64,000 nt of DNA from Ensifer sesbaniae (GTDB lineage Bacteria > Pseudomonadota > Alphaproteobacteria > Rhizobiales > Rhizobiaceae): contig NZ_JABEKU010000001.1 of assembly GCF_013283665.1 (NCBI RefSeq), positions 1 through 64,000 on the forward strand, in the 5' to 3' direction. Positions 34,795-43,357 of the stretch are shown here, piece by piece (within the stretch, counting starts at the first letter, position 1; the number at the start of each line of letters is the position of its first letter). The position numbers were made by a program, and so were the translations under genes. The notes beneath the pieces were generated by a model. It searched no databases. It was not told where the DNA came from and worked only from the letters and a program-made list of their open reading frames with translations.

Positions 34795-35472
34795 ATGGCA
34801 CGAGTCAGCCTTGAGCGTCGGGCGGCAATCGGTGAGGCGAAGCGTGCCCGCACGCGTGCAGCGATCCTTGAAGCCGCGCGCGCCTGCTATGCCGACCCGA
34901 ACACATCCCCCGCGACAGTGGAGGCGGTGACCCAAGCCGCAGGGCTGGCCAAGGGAACCTTTTACCTGCACTTTCGAGACCTTCAGGCTCTGGAGGCAGA
35001 ACTGGGTGACGCGCTTATCGCTGAGTTGAGCGAGCGATTTGAGCCCGCCCGGCTCGCCGTCGCCGATCCGCTGACCCGCATGGCCACCGCCGTGACCATT
35101 TTGCTCCGCGACCTGGCGGCCGCGCCGACGCAGGCGCGTCTCGCCGCCCGCGCAGCCGTTATGCTACCGGACGTCGCGCAGGCAGTGCAGGCTCGCCTGC
35201 GGGGGGATCTGGCCGATGCCCAGTCAGCCGGCCTGCTGGCGATTGGATCGGTTGACCTCGCCGTCCGCATCGTCGTCGCGCTTGTCGAGCAGGCTTCGTG
35301 GCTTTTCAGCGCAGGCAGGATCGACGCGATGGCCGTGCCGGATATTGTGCGCGCCGTTTTGCGCGCTATGGGGTGTGCGCCGGACGATGCGGCGGCGCGG
35401 ACCGACGAGGCGGGACGCAACGCCGACGCCTTTGCGCAACAGACATCCGTGTGCGGCGGCTCATCCCCGTAA
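34795..35472 (+). CDS. TetR/AcrR family transcriptional regulator
   Basis: A 225-aa regulator with helix-turn-helix TVEAVTQAAGLAKGTFYLHF and an N-terminal basic arm (EAKRARTRAAILEAARACYA). AAAGGAG lies 7-8 nt before GTG 34792/ATG 34795. The last 200 bases of the gene and the following 194 bases recur, diverged, at 47366-47750. The regulator of the adjacent monooxygenase is a natural guess, but the C-terminal end (TSVCGGSSP) may have been altered by the rearrangement. Confidence 0.88.
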   Translation: MARVSLERRAAIGEAKRARTRAAILEAARACYADPNTSPATVEAVTQAAGLAKGTFYLHFRDLQALEAELGDALIAELSERFEPARLAVADPLTRMATAVTILLRDLAAAPTQARLAARAAVMLPDVAQAVQARLRGDLADAQSAGLLAIGSVDLAVRIVVALVEQASWLFSAGRIDAMAVPDIVRAVLRAMGCAPDDAAARTDEAGRNADAFAQQTSVCGGSSP

Positions 35473-35666
35473 GAAGCGAAGTTCCCACGGAGACCTACGC
35501 CGGCGCGGCCCGCGCGCCACCCCTGGCGCATGCTCACGACCATGCCAAGTGCTGCCGGGAGTCTCAGGCGCTTTGGATGCAGGGGCAGCCAGCACGGGGA
35601 TATGTACCCTGCGGGTCATGGCGTTGCCTCGCGAAGCAAAAGGCCCCCCGCGACAGCGAGGGCCAA
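35273..35666 (+). repeat. Diverged direct repeat, copy 1 (partner at 47366-47750)
   Basis: The 3' end of the TetR gene plus downstream non-coding DNA, including a hairpin (GGCCCCCCGC/GCGAGGGCC). Copy 2 is about 90% similar by eye, with several small indels that break the TetR frame. Together they flank about 11.7 kb of exporter, PPK2 and envelope genes. Confidence 0.88.
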
Positions 35667-36277
35667 GCGGCTGCCCAATGAAGGCTGCATGATCGCTACG
35701 AAGCTTCGTGAAGGAGGCGGGAAGCGTCGCTGCAGCCGCTGAGGTCCCACCAGCAAGGCTTGCTCAAGCCACTCTTCGTCGGACCGGACGCGAAAATCCG
35801 CACCACAACCGAGGCAGCGTAGGTGCCTTGGATGCGGTGGTGGTCAAGCCCGTTGCGCGCGTCATGCCGCAGCAGCTCGCTCCGTCGAATTAGCCATTTC
35901 TGGCAGGGTATCGGCGCTGGTGATGGGCAGTGTGGAATTGGACGAGTTGCTCGGCGCCATCGTGGCGTCGGGCTCCGGCCTCAGGACGCAGCGGCCGATC
36001 AGCTATGCCTATTGGTCGATATCTGGCCCTACGCCTAACCGCTGATCGTTACGATGCTGCCGTCAACATCCTGTCGACGCTCGAGCGCACGCATGAAATC
36101 TGTCAGAACGCCGCTGATATCCTGCGGACATTGGCCGGTGCGGGCCGCTCGCAGTCGGGTTGCCGGCGCAAAGATGACTCGTTTCCGGGCCGGAGGCGAA
36201 GCGTGCTCATGCGGCGTAAATCGGAACCTGGTTGCAAGGTCGGGCAGCCGGCCCTGAACGATGCCATCGGGATCAGC
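35667..36277. other. No recognisable gene
   Basis: About 600 bases immediately after the repeat. Overlapping frames on the plus strand (for example one from 35930) show no family and no consistent ribosome site. This is probably decayed DNA. Confidence 0.5.
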
Positions 36278-36560
36278 TCACCTCGAAAATCCGGGTGGCG
36301 CTTCATTCCACGGTACGCCGTTGCGACCCATTTCATAGCCCTCTTCGTACAACGCACGCATGTACCTGTTGTCGAACGGGCTTTTTTGCTTCGACAGTGA
36401 AGTCGGCCGGTATTTCGATGTAGTCGTAGTCGATGCCGTCGCGCTTCGAGATCGCGTAAAGCCGGTAGAGATCGCCGATCCCGTCCGCCTTGATGAGGGA
36501 AGAGACACCCTTTTCGGCCACATCAGGCAGTGTGGCTTTGTCGATGCTTGGTTCCGGCGT
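36278..36560 (-). pseudogene. Patatin-like phospholipase, C-terminal remnant (frameshifted)
   Basis: Two minus-strand frames joined at a poly-T tract near 36383 read LPDVAEKGVSSLIKADGIGD, LYRLYAISKRDGIDYDYIEI, PADFTVEAKKPFDNRYMRAL and YEEGYEMGRNGVPW. This is the C-terminal end of rhizobial patatin-like phospholipases. The catalytic Ser-Asp part is gone. Confidence 0.6.
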
Positions 36561-36641
36561 TGTCCTGCCGTTGCATGCCGGCAGGCGCCCCACCTGGCGC
36601 CTCGAACTTCTGGATCGTTGCGATGGTCCCTTCGCGTCATC

Positions 36642-36655
36642 ATGACACAAGTCAA
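36642..36655. promoter_or_regulatory. Imperfect FNR/FixK-type box
   Basis: ATGAC-ACAA-GTCAA differs from the TTGAY-N4-RTCAA consensus only at the first base. It lies about 80 nt upstream of the patatin remnant (minus) and 330 nt upstream of the ABC-transporter remnant (plus). It is weaker support than the four perfect boxes. Confidence 0.4.
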
Positions 36656-36983
36656 AGCTAATTCTGACCTTGCGGTTACGATGCTCCCCGTGAGGGCGCA
36701 GAACGGGGAATAGACGGGAGGCTCCCACGATGAGCTACCATCCGGGAACATCGTGGCGACGCGGGTCGCCCACGGCAAACTGCTTTCGCAGCTGACCATC
36801 CCATTCCCACCTTGGCCAAGCCGTTCGGTGCCCTCGCAACCCAGTCCAGTGAGCAAGGCAGGCGCGGCACGCAGGATCATGCGTCTGGAATGCAAATGAC
36901 TGCCCGCCACCTCGCGGGCCGGGTGCGCTACCGCGGGTACCGGACCAGGAGTTGTAAGTCTTTGAGCTTGCGAAGGAAATGAC

Positions 36984-37571
36984 ATGGACCAGCAGAAAAT
37001 TCCGCTCAAGGTGACCGCGGGTCACTTCGTGCGCGCGATCGGAACCTTCACGAGATCTGAAGTCGGCTGGAAGGCCCAGTTGATGTTTGCGGGGCTTTTC
37101 ACACTGTTGTGCGGGTTAAGCGGCCTGAACGTGGTCAACAACTACGTCGGACGAACCTTCATGACGGCGATTGCCGATCGTCAGACCAGTGAATTCATTC
37201 GGCAAACCGTTTTTTACATCGGCGTCTTCGCCGCCTTGACAGTTGTTTCGGTGACCGCCCGATTTATCGAAGAACGGCTGGCGCTTCCTCTCGTTGAACC
37301 GCGGTTCCTGGATAGGGTTGAGACGACGCTGGGTTCGGAAGAATTCCCCAAAGTCCTGCACCTACTTTCCAAACGTTCGATCGCGTGGATCCACCACGGG
37401 GAGGTCTCTGGAGCACGTGAACTCTTCCACGCGATCCTTGAGTACGGTGACGATGGTCGGTGGACATGGAGCCTGAACCGGACGCGATTTCGGCCGGGGC
37501 AGCTTGCCTGGCAGGAGGGCTCGAGGCAGAGGAGGGTCAACTTTGTCCCTGTTCCAGCCACCCTCCCGTGA
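36984..37571 (+). pseudogene. ABC transporter (permease-ATPase of SbmA/YddA type) with large internal deletion
   Basis: Residues 1-95 match the first part of the transmembrane domain of YddA/SbmA-like exporters (VGWKAQLMFAGLFTLLCGLS, NVVNNYVGRTFMTAIADRQT, IEERLALPLVEPR). Residue 96 onward (VETTLGSEEFPKVLHLLSKR, GEVSGARELFHAILEYGDDG with RWTW) matches the very C-terminus of the ATPase half. About 400 residues, including both Walker motifs, are missing. The last 35 codons look unrelated. An intact ribosome site (AAGGA) precedes ATG 36984. Confidence 0.65.
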
Positions 37572-38883
37572 AACCCGCCTTGCATAACCCGGCCGCTATC
37601 GGCGAACAGCGGCGCATGATGTTCCAGAGCAGGCCCGTGCGGTAGTTTTCGACCATCAGCACGACCGGTCCCTGGTCGATGCCGAAGTGATAGGGCGTTA
37701 CCCACCACCCGGCGGGACTATCCTCCACCGGAAACGACTGGTTGAATGACGGCCTGAATCCGTAGAGATGCGTCATGCCAAGGTTCAACCGGGCGAAGTT
37801 GCGAGCCGTAGGGATGATGATCTCCGGTGCGAAGGGCAGCGAAGCGACGACAACCCAGGGGGCCACTGTCCCGTCGTCGGGGCCGAAGGGAGCGCCGCGA
37901 GCGATGTAATCGAAGAACTCCCGTTTGACGCCGTTGATCTCCCGCGTGACCCAGCCGGGCCCGTCGCACGCGGTGAATCCCCAGCAATATTCCCCGTAGC
38001 CGACCCAATTCATCGGGTTGCGGATTGCATATTCCTGCTGCACGAACGTCGCCTGCCGACTGTTCTCGAAATAGTCGCTGTCGTGCTGCCGCATGAAGGC
38101 GTCGCGGATGCCGCGAAAATCGACCCACATATGCGACAGCTGATGGGTAAAGAGCGGTCCCGAATAGAGCAGTTCGCGACCGTAGATCTCTTTCCACTGG
38201 TAGGTTTCGGTATAGGCGGCGTAGCTCTCGGGCGGCAGCGGATGGGTCGGCGAGCCCAGGCCGAGAAGGTAAAGCAGCAGGCCTTCATCGTACCCGCGCC
38301 AGCGATGCGGGATGAACCCGCTTTCCGGGCGCCAGCCATGCGTGAGGGTCGCACCGCCGTCGCAGGCCCAGTTCCAGTCGGCGCGCTCGTAGAGCTCAGT
38401 GGCGAGCTGACGGATTTCGGCCTCGTCCGGCGTGTCCCGATCGAAGTAGGTCGCGACCGTCAGGGCACCTGCGAATAGAAACGCCGAGTCGATCGTCGAT
38501 AGCTCGCACTGCCAGACGCGGCGACCGGTTTCGATGCCCAGGAAATGATAGAAGAAGCCTTTGTAGCCGGAGGCGTCCGGCTCTGGTCCCTGCGGAAGTT
38601 CCACCAAGTATCGCAGTACCTTGCGGGTGATCTTCGCCGCAAATTCGCGGATAATGACGCCGCGTTCGACACCGACGGGGGTCGCGGCCAGCGCCATGCC
38701 GATTGCGGCGATGCTTGCCGGGGTATTCGGTTCCGTCTTGTCGCGAACCAGCCCGTTGTCCGGGTTGGTTTCATGGAGATAGTACAGCATCGTGGTGAAC
38801 TGTAGCCGGCGCCAGTCGTCGTCCGTCGGCAACCCTGGGAGGTCAGCATCAGTCGGCAGTATTTCGCGCATGCTGTCTACCAA
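37537..38883 (-). CDS. Glycoamylase-family (PF10091, GH144-like) glycosidase
   Basis: The 448-aa protein belongs to the bacterial glucoamylase-like family (PF10091), alpha/alpha-toroid proteins that include GH144 beta-1,2-glucanases. Seen segments are TMLYYLHETNPDNGLVRD, ASIAAIGMALAATPVGVERG, GFFYHFLGIETGRR, LSTIDSAFLFAGALTVATYF, IPHRWRGYDEGLLLYLLGLG and NPMNWVGYGEYCWGFTACDG. No signal peptide is evident. Rhizobia make cyclic beta-1,2-glucans, so such a substrate is possible. Start ATG 38883 or 38871. The 3' end overlaps the plus-strand ABC remnant by 35 bases. Confidence 0.85.
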   Translation of the reverse strand: MVDSMREILPTDADLPGLPTDDDWRRLQFTTMLYYLHETNPDNGLVRDKTEPNTPASIAAIGMALAATPVGVERGVIIREFAAKITRKVLRYLVELPQGPEPDASGYKGFFYHFLGIETGRRVWQCELSTIDSAFLFAGALTVATYFDRDTPDEAEIRQLATELYERADWNWACDGGATLTHGWRPESGFIPHRWRGYDEGLLLYLLGLGSPTHPLPPESYAAYTETYQWKEIYGRELLYSGPLFTHQLSHMWVDFRGIRDAFMRQHDSDYFENSRQATFVQQEYAIRNPMNWVGYGEYCWGFTACDGPGWVTREINGVKREFFDYIARGAPFGPDDGTVAPWVVVASLPFAPEIIIPTARNFARLNLGMTHLYGFRPSFNQSFPVEDSPAGWWVTPYHFGIDQGPVVLMVENYRTGLLWNIMRRCSPIAAGLCKAGFTGGWLEQGQS

Positions 38884-38914
38884 CTATCGGACGGAGGTCG
38901 TGCGGGTGCCGTAT

Positions 38915-39499
38915 TCATCTCGCGACTCCATTCACATATCCTTTGGTCGAAGTCTTGCCGGCAGCCCCGACCTGAACTTTGACAGCCCATTTGCAGCCGG
39001 TGATCTCCGACATGTCGTCCCCCATTCCTCGTAGAACCGATAAGGCTGCGGGGATGAGCAGCTTCTGTGCGGCAGTATACAGTGGATGCTGCACCAGCTG
39101 CGTGATGCTGGCCCTGACGTTCTTCACTTCCTCGCCCAGGGCATCGAGCGCGAGCTTGAAGTCGCGCGCATCCGTTTCAATAGACTCGACAGCCATGTTG
39201 CGGACCTGGAAAGTCAGATCAAGTTCCGGTCCAGGGTGTGACTTGCCGGCGACCAACAGGACCACTGCCGCGATCACAATGTCGATCAGCGCGATGATGG
39301 CGGCGGCCCAAACTGGCCCAACGGAAGCCTGCAAGGCGTAAAAGCCGGCAACGTTTGCCATTCCAAGCCCGAACACCGCAATCAGACCTGTAAATGCAAC
39401 TAAGCCAAATCGGCGCAGCAGAACGTTCAGCCAAATCTTCCCGATAAGAAGATCCGCTTTCCGCAGCACCCGGAGGTCGCGAAGAAGATGGTCGATCAT
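38915..39499 (-). CDS. Phage holin-family/YqjE-like membrane protein
   Basis: A 194-aa protein with two transmembrane helices (LVAFTGLIAVFGLGMANVAG and AAIIALIDIVIAAVVLLVAG) and a long amphipathic C-terminal part. It matches the small holin-III/YqjE-type family. ATG 39499 has GGAGCGG upstream. It follows a YqjD/ElaB-like gene closely, the same pairing as yqjD-yqjE in enterobacteria. A role in membrane stress or ribosome anchoring is only an analogy. Confidence 0.75.
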   Translation of the reverse strand: MIDHLLRDLRVLRKADLLIGKIWLNVLLRRFGLVAFTGLIAVFGLGMANVAGFYALQASVGPVWAAAIIALIDIVIAAVVLLVAGKSHPGPELDLTFQVRNMAVESIETDARDFKLALDALGEEVKNVRASITQLVQHPLYTAAQKLLIPAALSVLRGMGDDMSEITGCKWAVKVQVGAAGKTSTKGYVNGVAR

Positions 39500-39510
39500 A
39501 GTGCCGCTCC

Positions 39511-39772
39511 TCAGCGCCTTCCCAGCAGCCGCCCGATCAATATCCCGACAAGCAGCACGCCGATGACACCTGGGCGGGACGCAGGGCGATGTTTTTTCGG
39601 TTTCCTGGAACAAATCGGTGACCTCGTTTGCCAACTGGCTTAGCTGATCACGCAATTCTCGTTCGTCCGCCGTGTCGTCGACAGGCTCGGCGCGGCCGGG
39701 AGGCACCGACTGCGGCGGCGCGGGAGACACCGCCAACCGCTCTCGCTGTACAGCAGAGAGTTCGTCTTGCAA
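39511..39772 (-). pseudogene. YqjD/ElaB-like membrane-anchored protein (apparently frameshifted)
   Basis: The N-terminal part (ELRDQLSQLANEVTDLFQET then EK) and a separate-frame C-terminal anchor (VIGVLLVGILIGRLLGRR, stop at 39511) together look like a DUF883/YqjD-type protein. The frame is lost near an A6 tract around 39592. In the unshifted frame it reads through into the holin-like gene. Either a sequencing error or a recent mutation would explain it. Confidence 0.55.
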
Positions 39773-39848
39773 CCAACTCGCGCGGACACGACCACATCAG
39801 CGGCCATAGCGGCAACATTGACCTAGGGCGCGAGCGCGTCAAGTCGGG

Positions 39849-40460
39849 TCAGGATTTCGGGGGAGAGGCGCGCTTGAATGCGTCCCAAACCACCCGGTTT
39901 GCACGGTCGAAGGCTTTGCGCGCCTCTGCCAAGGCCGCGCTCAGCGCCACCCAGGAGTCGCTCCCCGCCTGTTTCAGCGTCTGCAATCGTGCCTCCGCAT
40001 CCGCCGCATCCGCCCTCATCTGCTCCAGCGCAGCATCGATGTCGGCGCGCCTTGCCGTGGCGACCTTGCTGGCTTCGGCATGCAGCTTATCCGCCGCCTC
40101 GCGCCAGGCTTTCGCTTGCGCAGCGGCAACCTGCTGGAAAGTGGCCTGTTGCTGTTCGATCTGCTTGCCGACGGTCTGGAAATAAGTATTGACCTGCGCC
40201 TCGAAGCCCTGCCACTGCGCTTCCAGCTGAGCTTTACCGGCCTGCATGGCGGCTTCACCCGCTTGAGCCTGTGCCTTGACTTTGGCTTGGAACTCATCGC
40301 GCCGCTTCCTCAAGTCGTCGGCCAGTTGTTCGGCCTTTGCCTTCGAATCGGCCTTCACTTGGCTGGCGATGGCTTCACGCGACGCCAATGTGGCATCCAT
40401 CTCGTCGATTCGCTCCTTCGTCCAGCTCAGGTAAGACTGCATGGCGCTTTGCTCTGGCAT
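39849..40460 (-). CDS. Coiled-coil protein of unknown function
   Basis: A 203-aa, Ala/Gln/Lys-rich, fully helical protein predicted to be one long coiled coil (DDLRKRRDEFQAKVKAQAQA, QVNTYFQTVGKQIEQQQATF). It has no transmembrane segment or signal peptide. AGGAGGAAG lies 6 nt before ATG 40460. A perfect FNR/FixK box lies 56 nt upstream, which points to low-oxygen induction. I do not recognise a named family; similar proteins occur in rhizobia. Confidence 0.75.
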   Translation of the reverse strand: MPEQSAMQSYLSWTKERIDEMDATLASREAIASQVKADSKAKAEQLADDLRKRRDEFQAKVKAQAQAGEAAMQAGKAQLEAQWQGFEAQVNTYFQTVGKQIEQQQATFQQVAAAQAKAWREAADKLHAEASKVATARRADIDAALEQMRADAADAEARLQTLKQAGSDSWVALSAALAEARKAFDRANRVVWDAFKRASPPKS

Positions 40461-40515
40461 GACTTCCTCCTAACGACGATTTTAGCAATGATGCACAAGG
40501 GGGATTCGCCTCACC

Positions 40516-40529
40516 TTGATTGGGATCAA
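40516..40529. promoter_or_regulatory. FNR/FixK-type box TTGAT-TGGG-ATCAA
   Basis: A perfect anaerobox between the minus-strand coiled-coil gene (ATG 40460, 56 nt away) and the plus-strand gene at 40644. The spacing suits activation of the minus-strand run 40460-38915. Confidence 0.8.
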
Positions 40530-40643
40530 AGATCAAAGCAGTACATCGCTGTTTCCGGGAACATGCTCAAAATTAAGCCGGCTTGTCATAAAAGGTCGCG
40601 GGCCTGCGAGCGCCTACCGCGGGAAACGAGGATTTACGTGGAA

Positions 40644-41068
40644 ATGAACCCAGCCTACATTTCGGCGCTAGCCGGCTCCGCAATCGGCGCTCTGGCTTCG
40701 TTCGGCACAACCTGGCTCACCCAGCTACACCAAGACCGCGCGGAGCGCCTCAACAAGGTGGCCACGCGTCGCGGCTGTTCGCCGAGTTTGTGGACCAGGC
40801 GTCGCACATCTTTGTCGATGCAATAGTTCAGGATGGCTTGGATAGCCCGGCAAAGCTGGTTCCGATGTATGCCACAATGAGCAAACTTTGCCTTTTCGCC
40901 ACGCCCCCTACGATTAGAGCTGCGGAGGCAGTTCTGGAGGGCATCATCGAGACCTACCAAGTGCCACCGGCCTCGCCGCAGGCCGCGACAGCGGATGGGC
41001 TTGTCACGCACGACATCCTGCGTGCCTTCGCAGAACCGTGCCGCGCAGAACTTTCCACGCTAAGATGA
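40644..41068 (+). pseudogene. Hypothetical membrane-anchored protein, frameshifted
   Basis: The first frame (MNPAYISALAGSAIGALASF, then GTTWLTQLHQDRAERLNKVA) has an N-terminal membrane helix. It continues in another frame after about 40765 as LFAEFVDQASHIFVDAIVQD, then CLFATPPTIRAAEAVLEGII and FAEPCRAELSTLR. Joined, this gives a protein of about 140 aa resembling uncharacterised proteins with an N-terminal anchor and helical body. One base near 40770 would restore the frame. Confidence 0.5.
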
Positions 41069-41215
41069 CATTCGGCCAGCTTCCCCCAAAAACGATCCAC
41101 AATCGAGCCGGTGTGCCACTGCGCTGCGCGCCTCGAGCTGTTCACGCGGCTCAGGCAAAAACTGTATGCTCGGCTAAGCAAGGTTCGACATGATGCGTAC
41201 GGGAAGGCACTGACG

Positions 41216-42155
41216 ATGGGGCCTGGTGACATAGTCAAACGGTTTCGAGTGAAGGACGGGCACAAGTTCCCTCTTGCTGACTACGATCCGAACGACACGC
41301 TCGGCCTCGACATTGAAAAGGACTTAGCGCAGCAGCTGCTCGGCGCCGGCGTGAAGCGGCTACGCGGCTTTCAGGAGCGGCTCTATGCCGAGGCACGCTG
41401 GTCGCTGCTCATCATCCTGCAGGCCATGGACGCGGCAGGCAAGGACAGCGCTATCGAGCACGTCATGTCCGGCGTCAATCCGCAGGGTTGCCACGTGACC
41501 GCGTTCAAGACTCCAAGCCTCACCGAGCTCCGCCACGATTTCCTGTGGCGGACAACCTGCGCGTTGCCGGAGCGCGGCAGGATCGGTATCTTCAACCGTT
41601 CGTACTACGAGGAGGTCCTGGTCGCTCGGGTCCACCGCGAGCTGCTGGACAAACAGGGACTGCCGCCGGAGCTGGTCGATGACGATCTCTGGGAGGACCG
41701 CTTCAACAGCATCCGCCACTTCGAACGCCATCTGGCGCGCAACGGCACCGCCATCCTGAAATTCTTCCTCCACGTCTCTAGGGACGAGCAGCGCCGTCGC
41801 TTCCTGGAACCGCATGAAAGAGCCGGACAAGCGATGGAAGTGCGCAGTCGGCGACGTTGCGGAACGACAACATTGGACCGACTTTATGGACGCGTACGAG
41901 GATGCAATCCGTAGCACCGCGACCAAACATGCACCGTGGTATGTGGTGCTCGCCGACAACAAATGGTTCTCGCGCCTTGTCATCGCCGCGGCGATCGTCG
42001 ACCGGCTGGAGGAGCTCGACCCGAAATTTCCCGATCTTGACCAGGACGCATTGAGAGCGCTGGAAAAGGCGCAAAAGCAGCTGGCGGACGAAAACAGCAA
42101 CGGCAGACCCGGCAGAGGCAACCAAACGGAGGACAGGGGCAGCTCTCGTCCGTGA
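41216..42155 (+). pseudogene. ppk2: Polyphosphate kinase 2 (PPK2), frameshifted
   Basis: PPK2 enzymes move phosphate between polyphosphate and nucleotides. The frame has the P-loop LQAMDAAGKDSAIEHVMSGV, GIFNRSYYEEVLVARVH and the start of FFLHVSRDEQRRRFLE. At about 41805-41815 the frame shifts. The downstream frame continues KEPDKRWKCAVGDVAERQHW, then AYEDAIRSTATKHAPWYVVL and ADNKWFSRLVIAAAIVDRL. A one-base change would restore a 300-aa enzyme of the class related to AMP/ADP-phosphorylating PPK2. An intact PPK2 of another subtype lies at 56673. Confidence 0.8.
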
Positions 42156-42229
42156 GCCACCGGTCGCTGCCTACGATAGACGTCGAAGTTCTGCGCTCTT
42201 GGCTCACTCGCCGGCTGGCTACTGGCTGG

Positions 42230-43357
42230 CTACTGGCTGGCGACGAGGGTCCGGCGGAAACGCAGGCCCGAGACGGCGAAGATCACACCGCTAATGACAA
42301 CCAGCGCCACGAGTTGCGGCCACACAATCCTGATGTCGGCCCCACGATAGAGCACAGCCTGTGCGAAGCTGACGAAATGCGTCGTGGGAGCGATCTGCAT
42401 GATGTTCTGCAGCCAGACCGGCATCGTCTCGAGTGGCGTGCTGGAACCCGAAAGCAGCTGCAGGATGACGAGGATCGGGATGCACAAGAGCCCGAACTGC
42501 GCCATTGACGTGGTGAAGGTGGCGATCAGGATGCCGAGGGCCGTCACCGAGAACTGGTACAGCAGTGCTCCGGCCAGGAACAGCCAGAGCGATCCCGCAA
42601 TCGGGACCTGGAGCACCATTTGTACCATGACCTTCACCGACAATGCGGCTGCGACGATGATGATGAGGCTGTTCGCCCAAATCTTGGCGAGCATGACGTC
42701 GTTTGGCGTCACCGGCATGGCGAGCAGGTGCTCGATGGTGCCGTGTTCGCGTTCGCGGATCAAGGCGGCGCCCGTCAATATGACCGACAGCATTGTGATG
42801 TTGTTGATGATCTGCATCACCGACGTGAACCAGTGCGAATACAGGTTCGGGTTGAACATGACGCGGGTGACGAAATTGACCGGGAGGTCGGCCGATCCAC
42901 GGGCACTGCTCAGGTGGGTCAGAACCTGCTGGCCTATGATCTGCTGCAGATCGCCTGAGCCGTTGCCGGCGATCGCGACCGCGGTTGCGTCGGCGTTGAT
43001 CCCTATATTTGGCCTGCGATTCGAGACCAGGTCGGATTCGAATTTCGGCGGGATCTCAATGACGAAGATGAAACGGTTGGAATCCATAACCGGCCCGATT
43101 TCGTTGGCCGAGATTTCTTGCGGCTCCTTGAAGAATGGCGGCAGGATCGCTTCCTTGATGCGCCGCGAGATCTCCGAATGGTCCTCATCGACGATAGCGA
43201 CGGAGACGTTATGCACCTCGAGCTTGGCGCCGGTCGCCACCGCATACACCGCATAGCTGAAGGTGTAGATGATCAGCACCAGCATGATTGGATCGGCCCG
43301 GATGCTGTACAGTTCCTTGACGCCAAGCGATAGGATGTTGATCAGCCGCGTGCGCAT
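42230..43357 (-). CDS. ABC-2 type permease (YhhJ-like)
   Basis: A 375-aa inner-membrane permease. It has an N-terminal helix (IMLVLIIYTFSYAVYAVATG), a periplasmic domain of about 150 residues and five C-terminal helices, with the ABC-2 motif ALIREREHGTIEHLLAMPVT. ATG 43357 shares its A with the RbbA-like gene stop, so the two are translationally coupled. With RbbA-like and HlyD-like genes upstream, it forms a YhiI-RbbA-YhhJ type exporter. The substrate is unknown. Confidence 0.9.
   Translation of the reverse strand: MRTRLINILSLGVKELYSIRADPIMLVLIIYTFSYAVYAVATGAKLEVHNVSVAIVDEDHSEISRRIKEAILPPFFKEPQEISANEIGPVMDSNRFIFVIEIPPKFESDLVSNRRPNIGINADATAVAIAGNGSGDLQQIIGQQVLTHLSSARGSADLPVNFVTRVMFNPNLYSHWFTSVMQIINNITMLSVILTGAALIREREHGTIEHLLAMPVTPNDVMLAKIWANSLIIIVAAALSVKVMVQMVLQVPIAGSLWLFLAGALLYQFSVTALGILIATFTTSMAQFGLLCIPILVILQLLSGSSTPLETMPVWLQNIMQIAPTTHFVSFAQAVLYRGADIRIVWPQLVALVVISGVIFAVSGLRFRRTLVASQ

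Noticed and set aside
42205-42245. Short tandem repeat CTGGCTACTGG at the end of the YhhJ-like gene
   Set aside because: Fewer than three units, straddling a stop codon; too short to call a repeat element.
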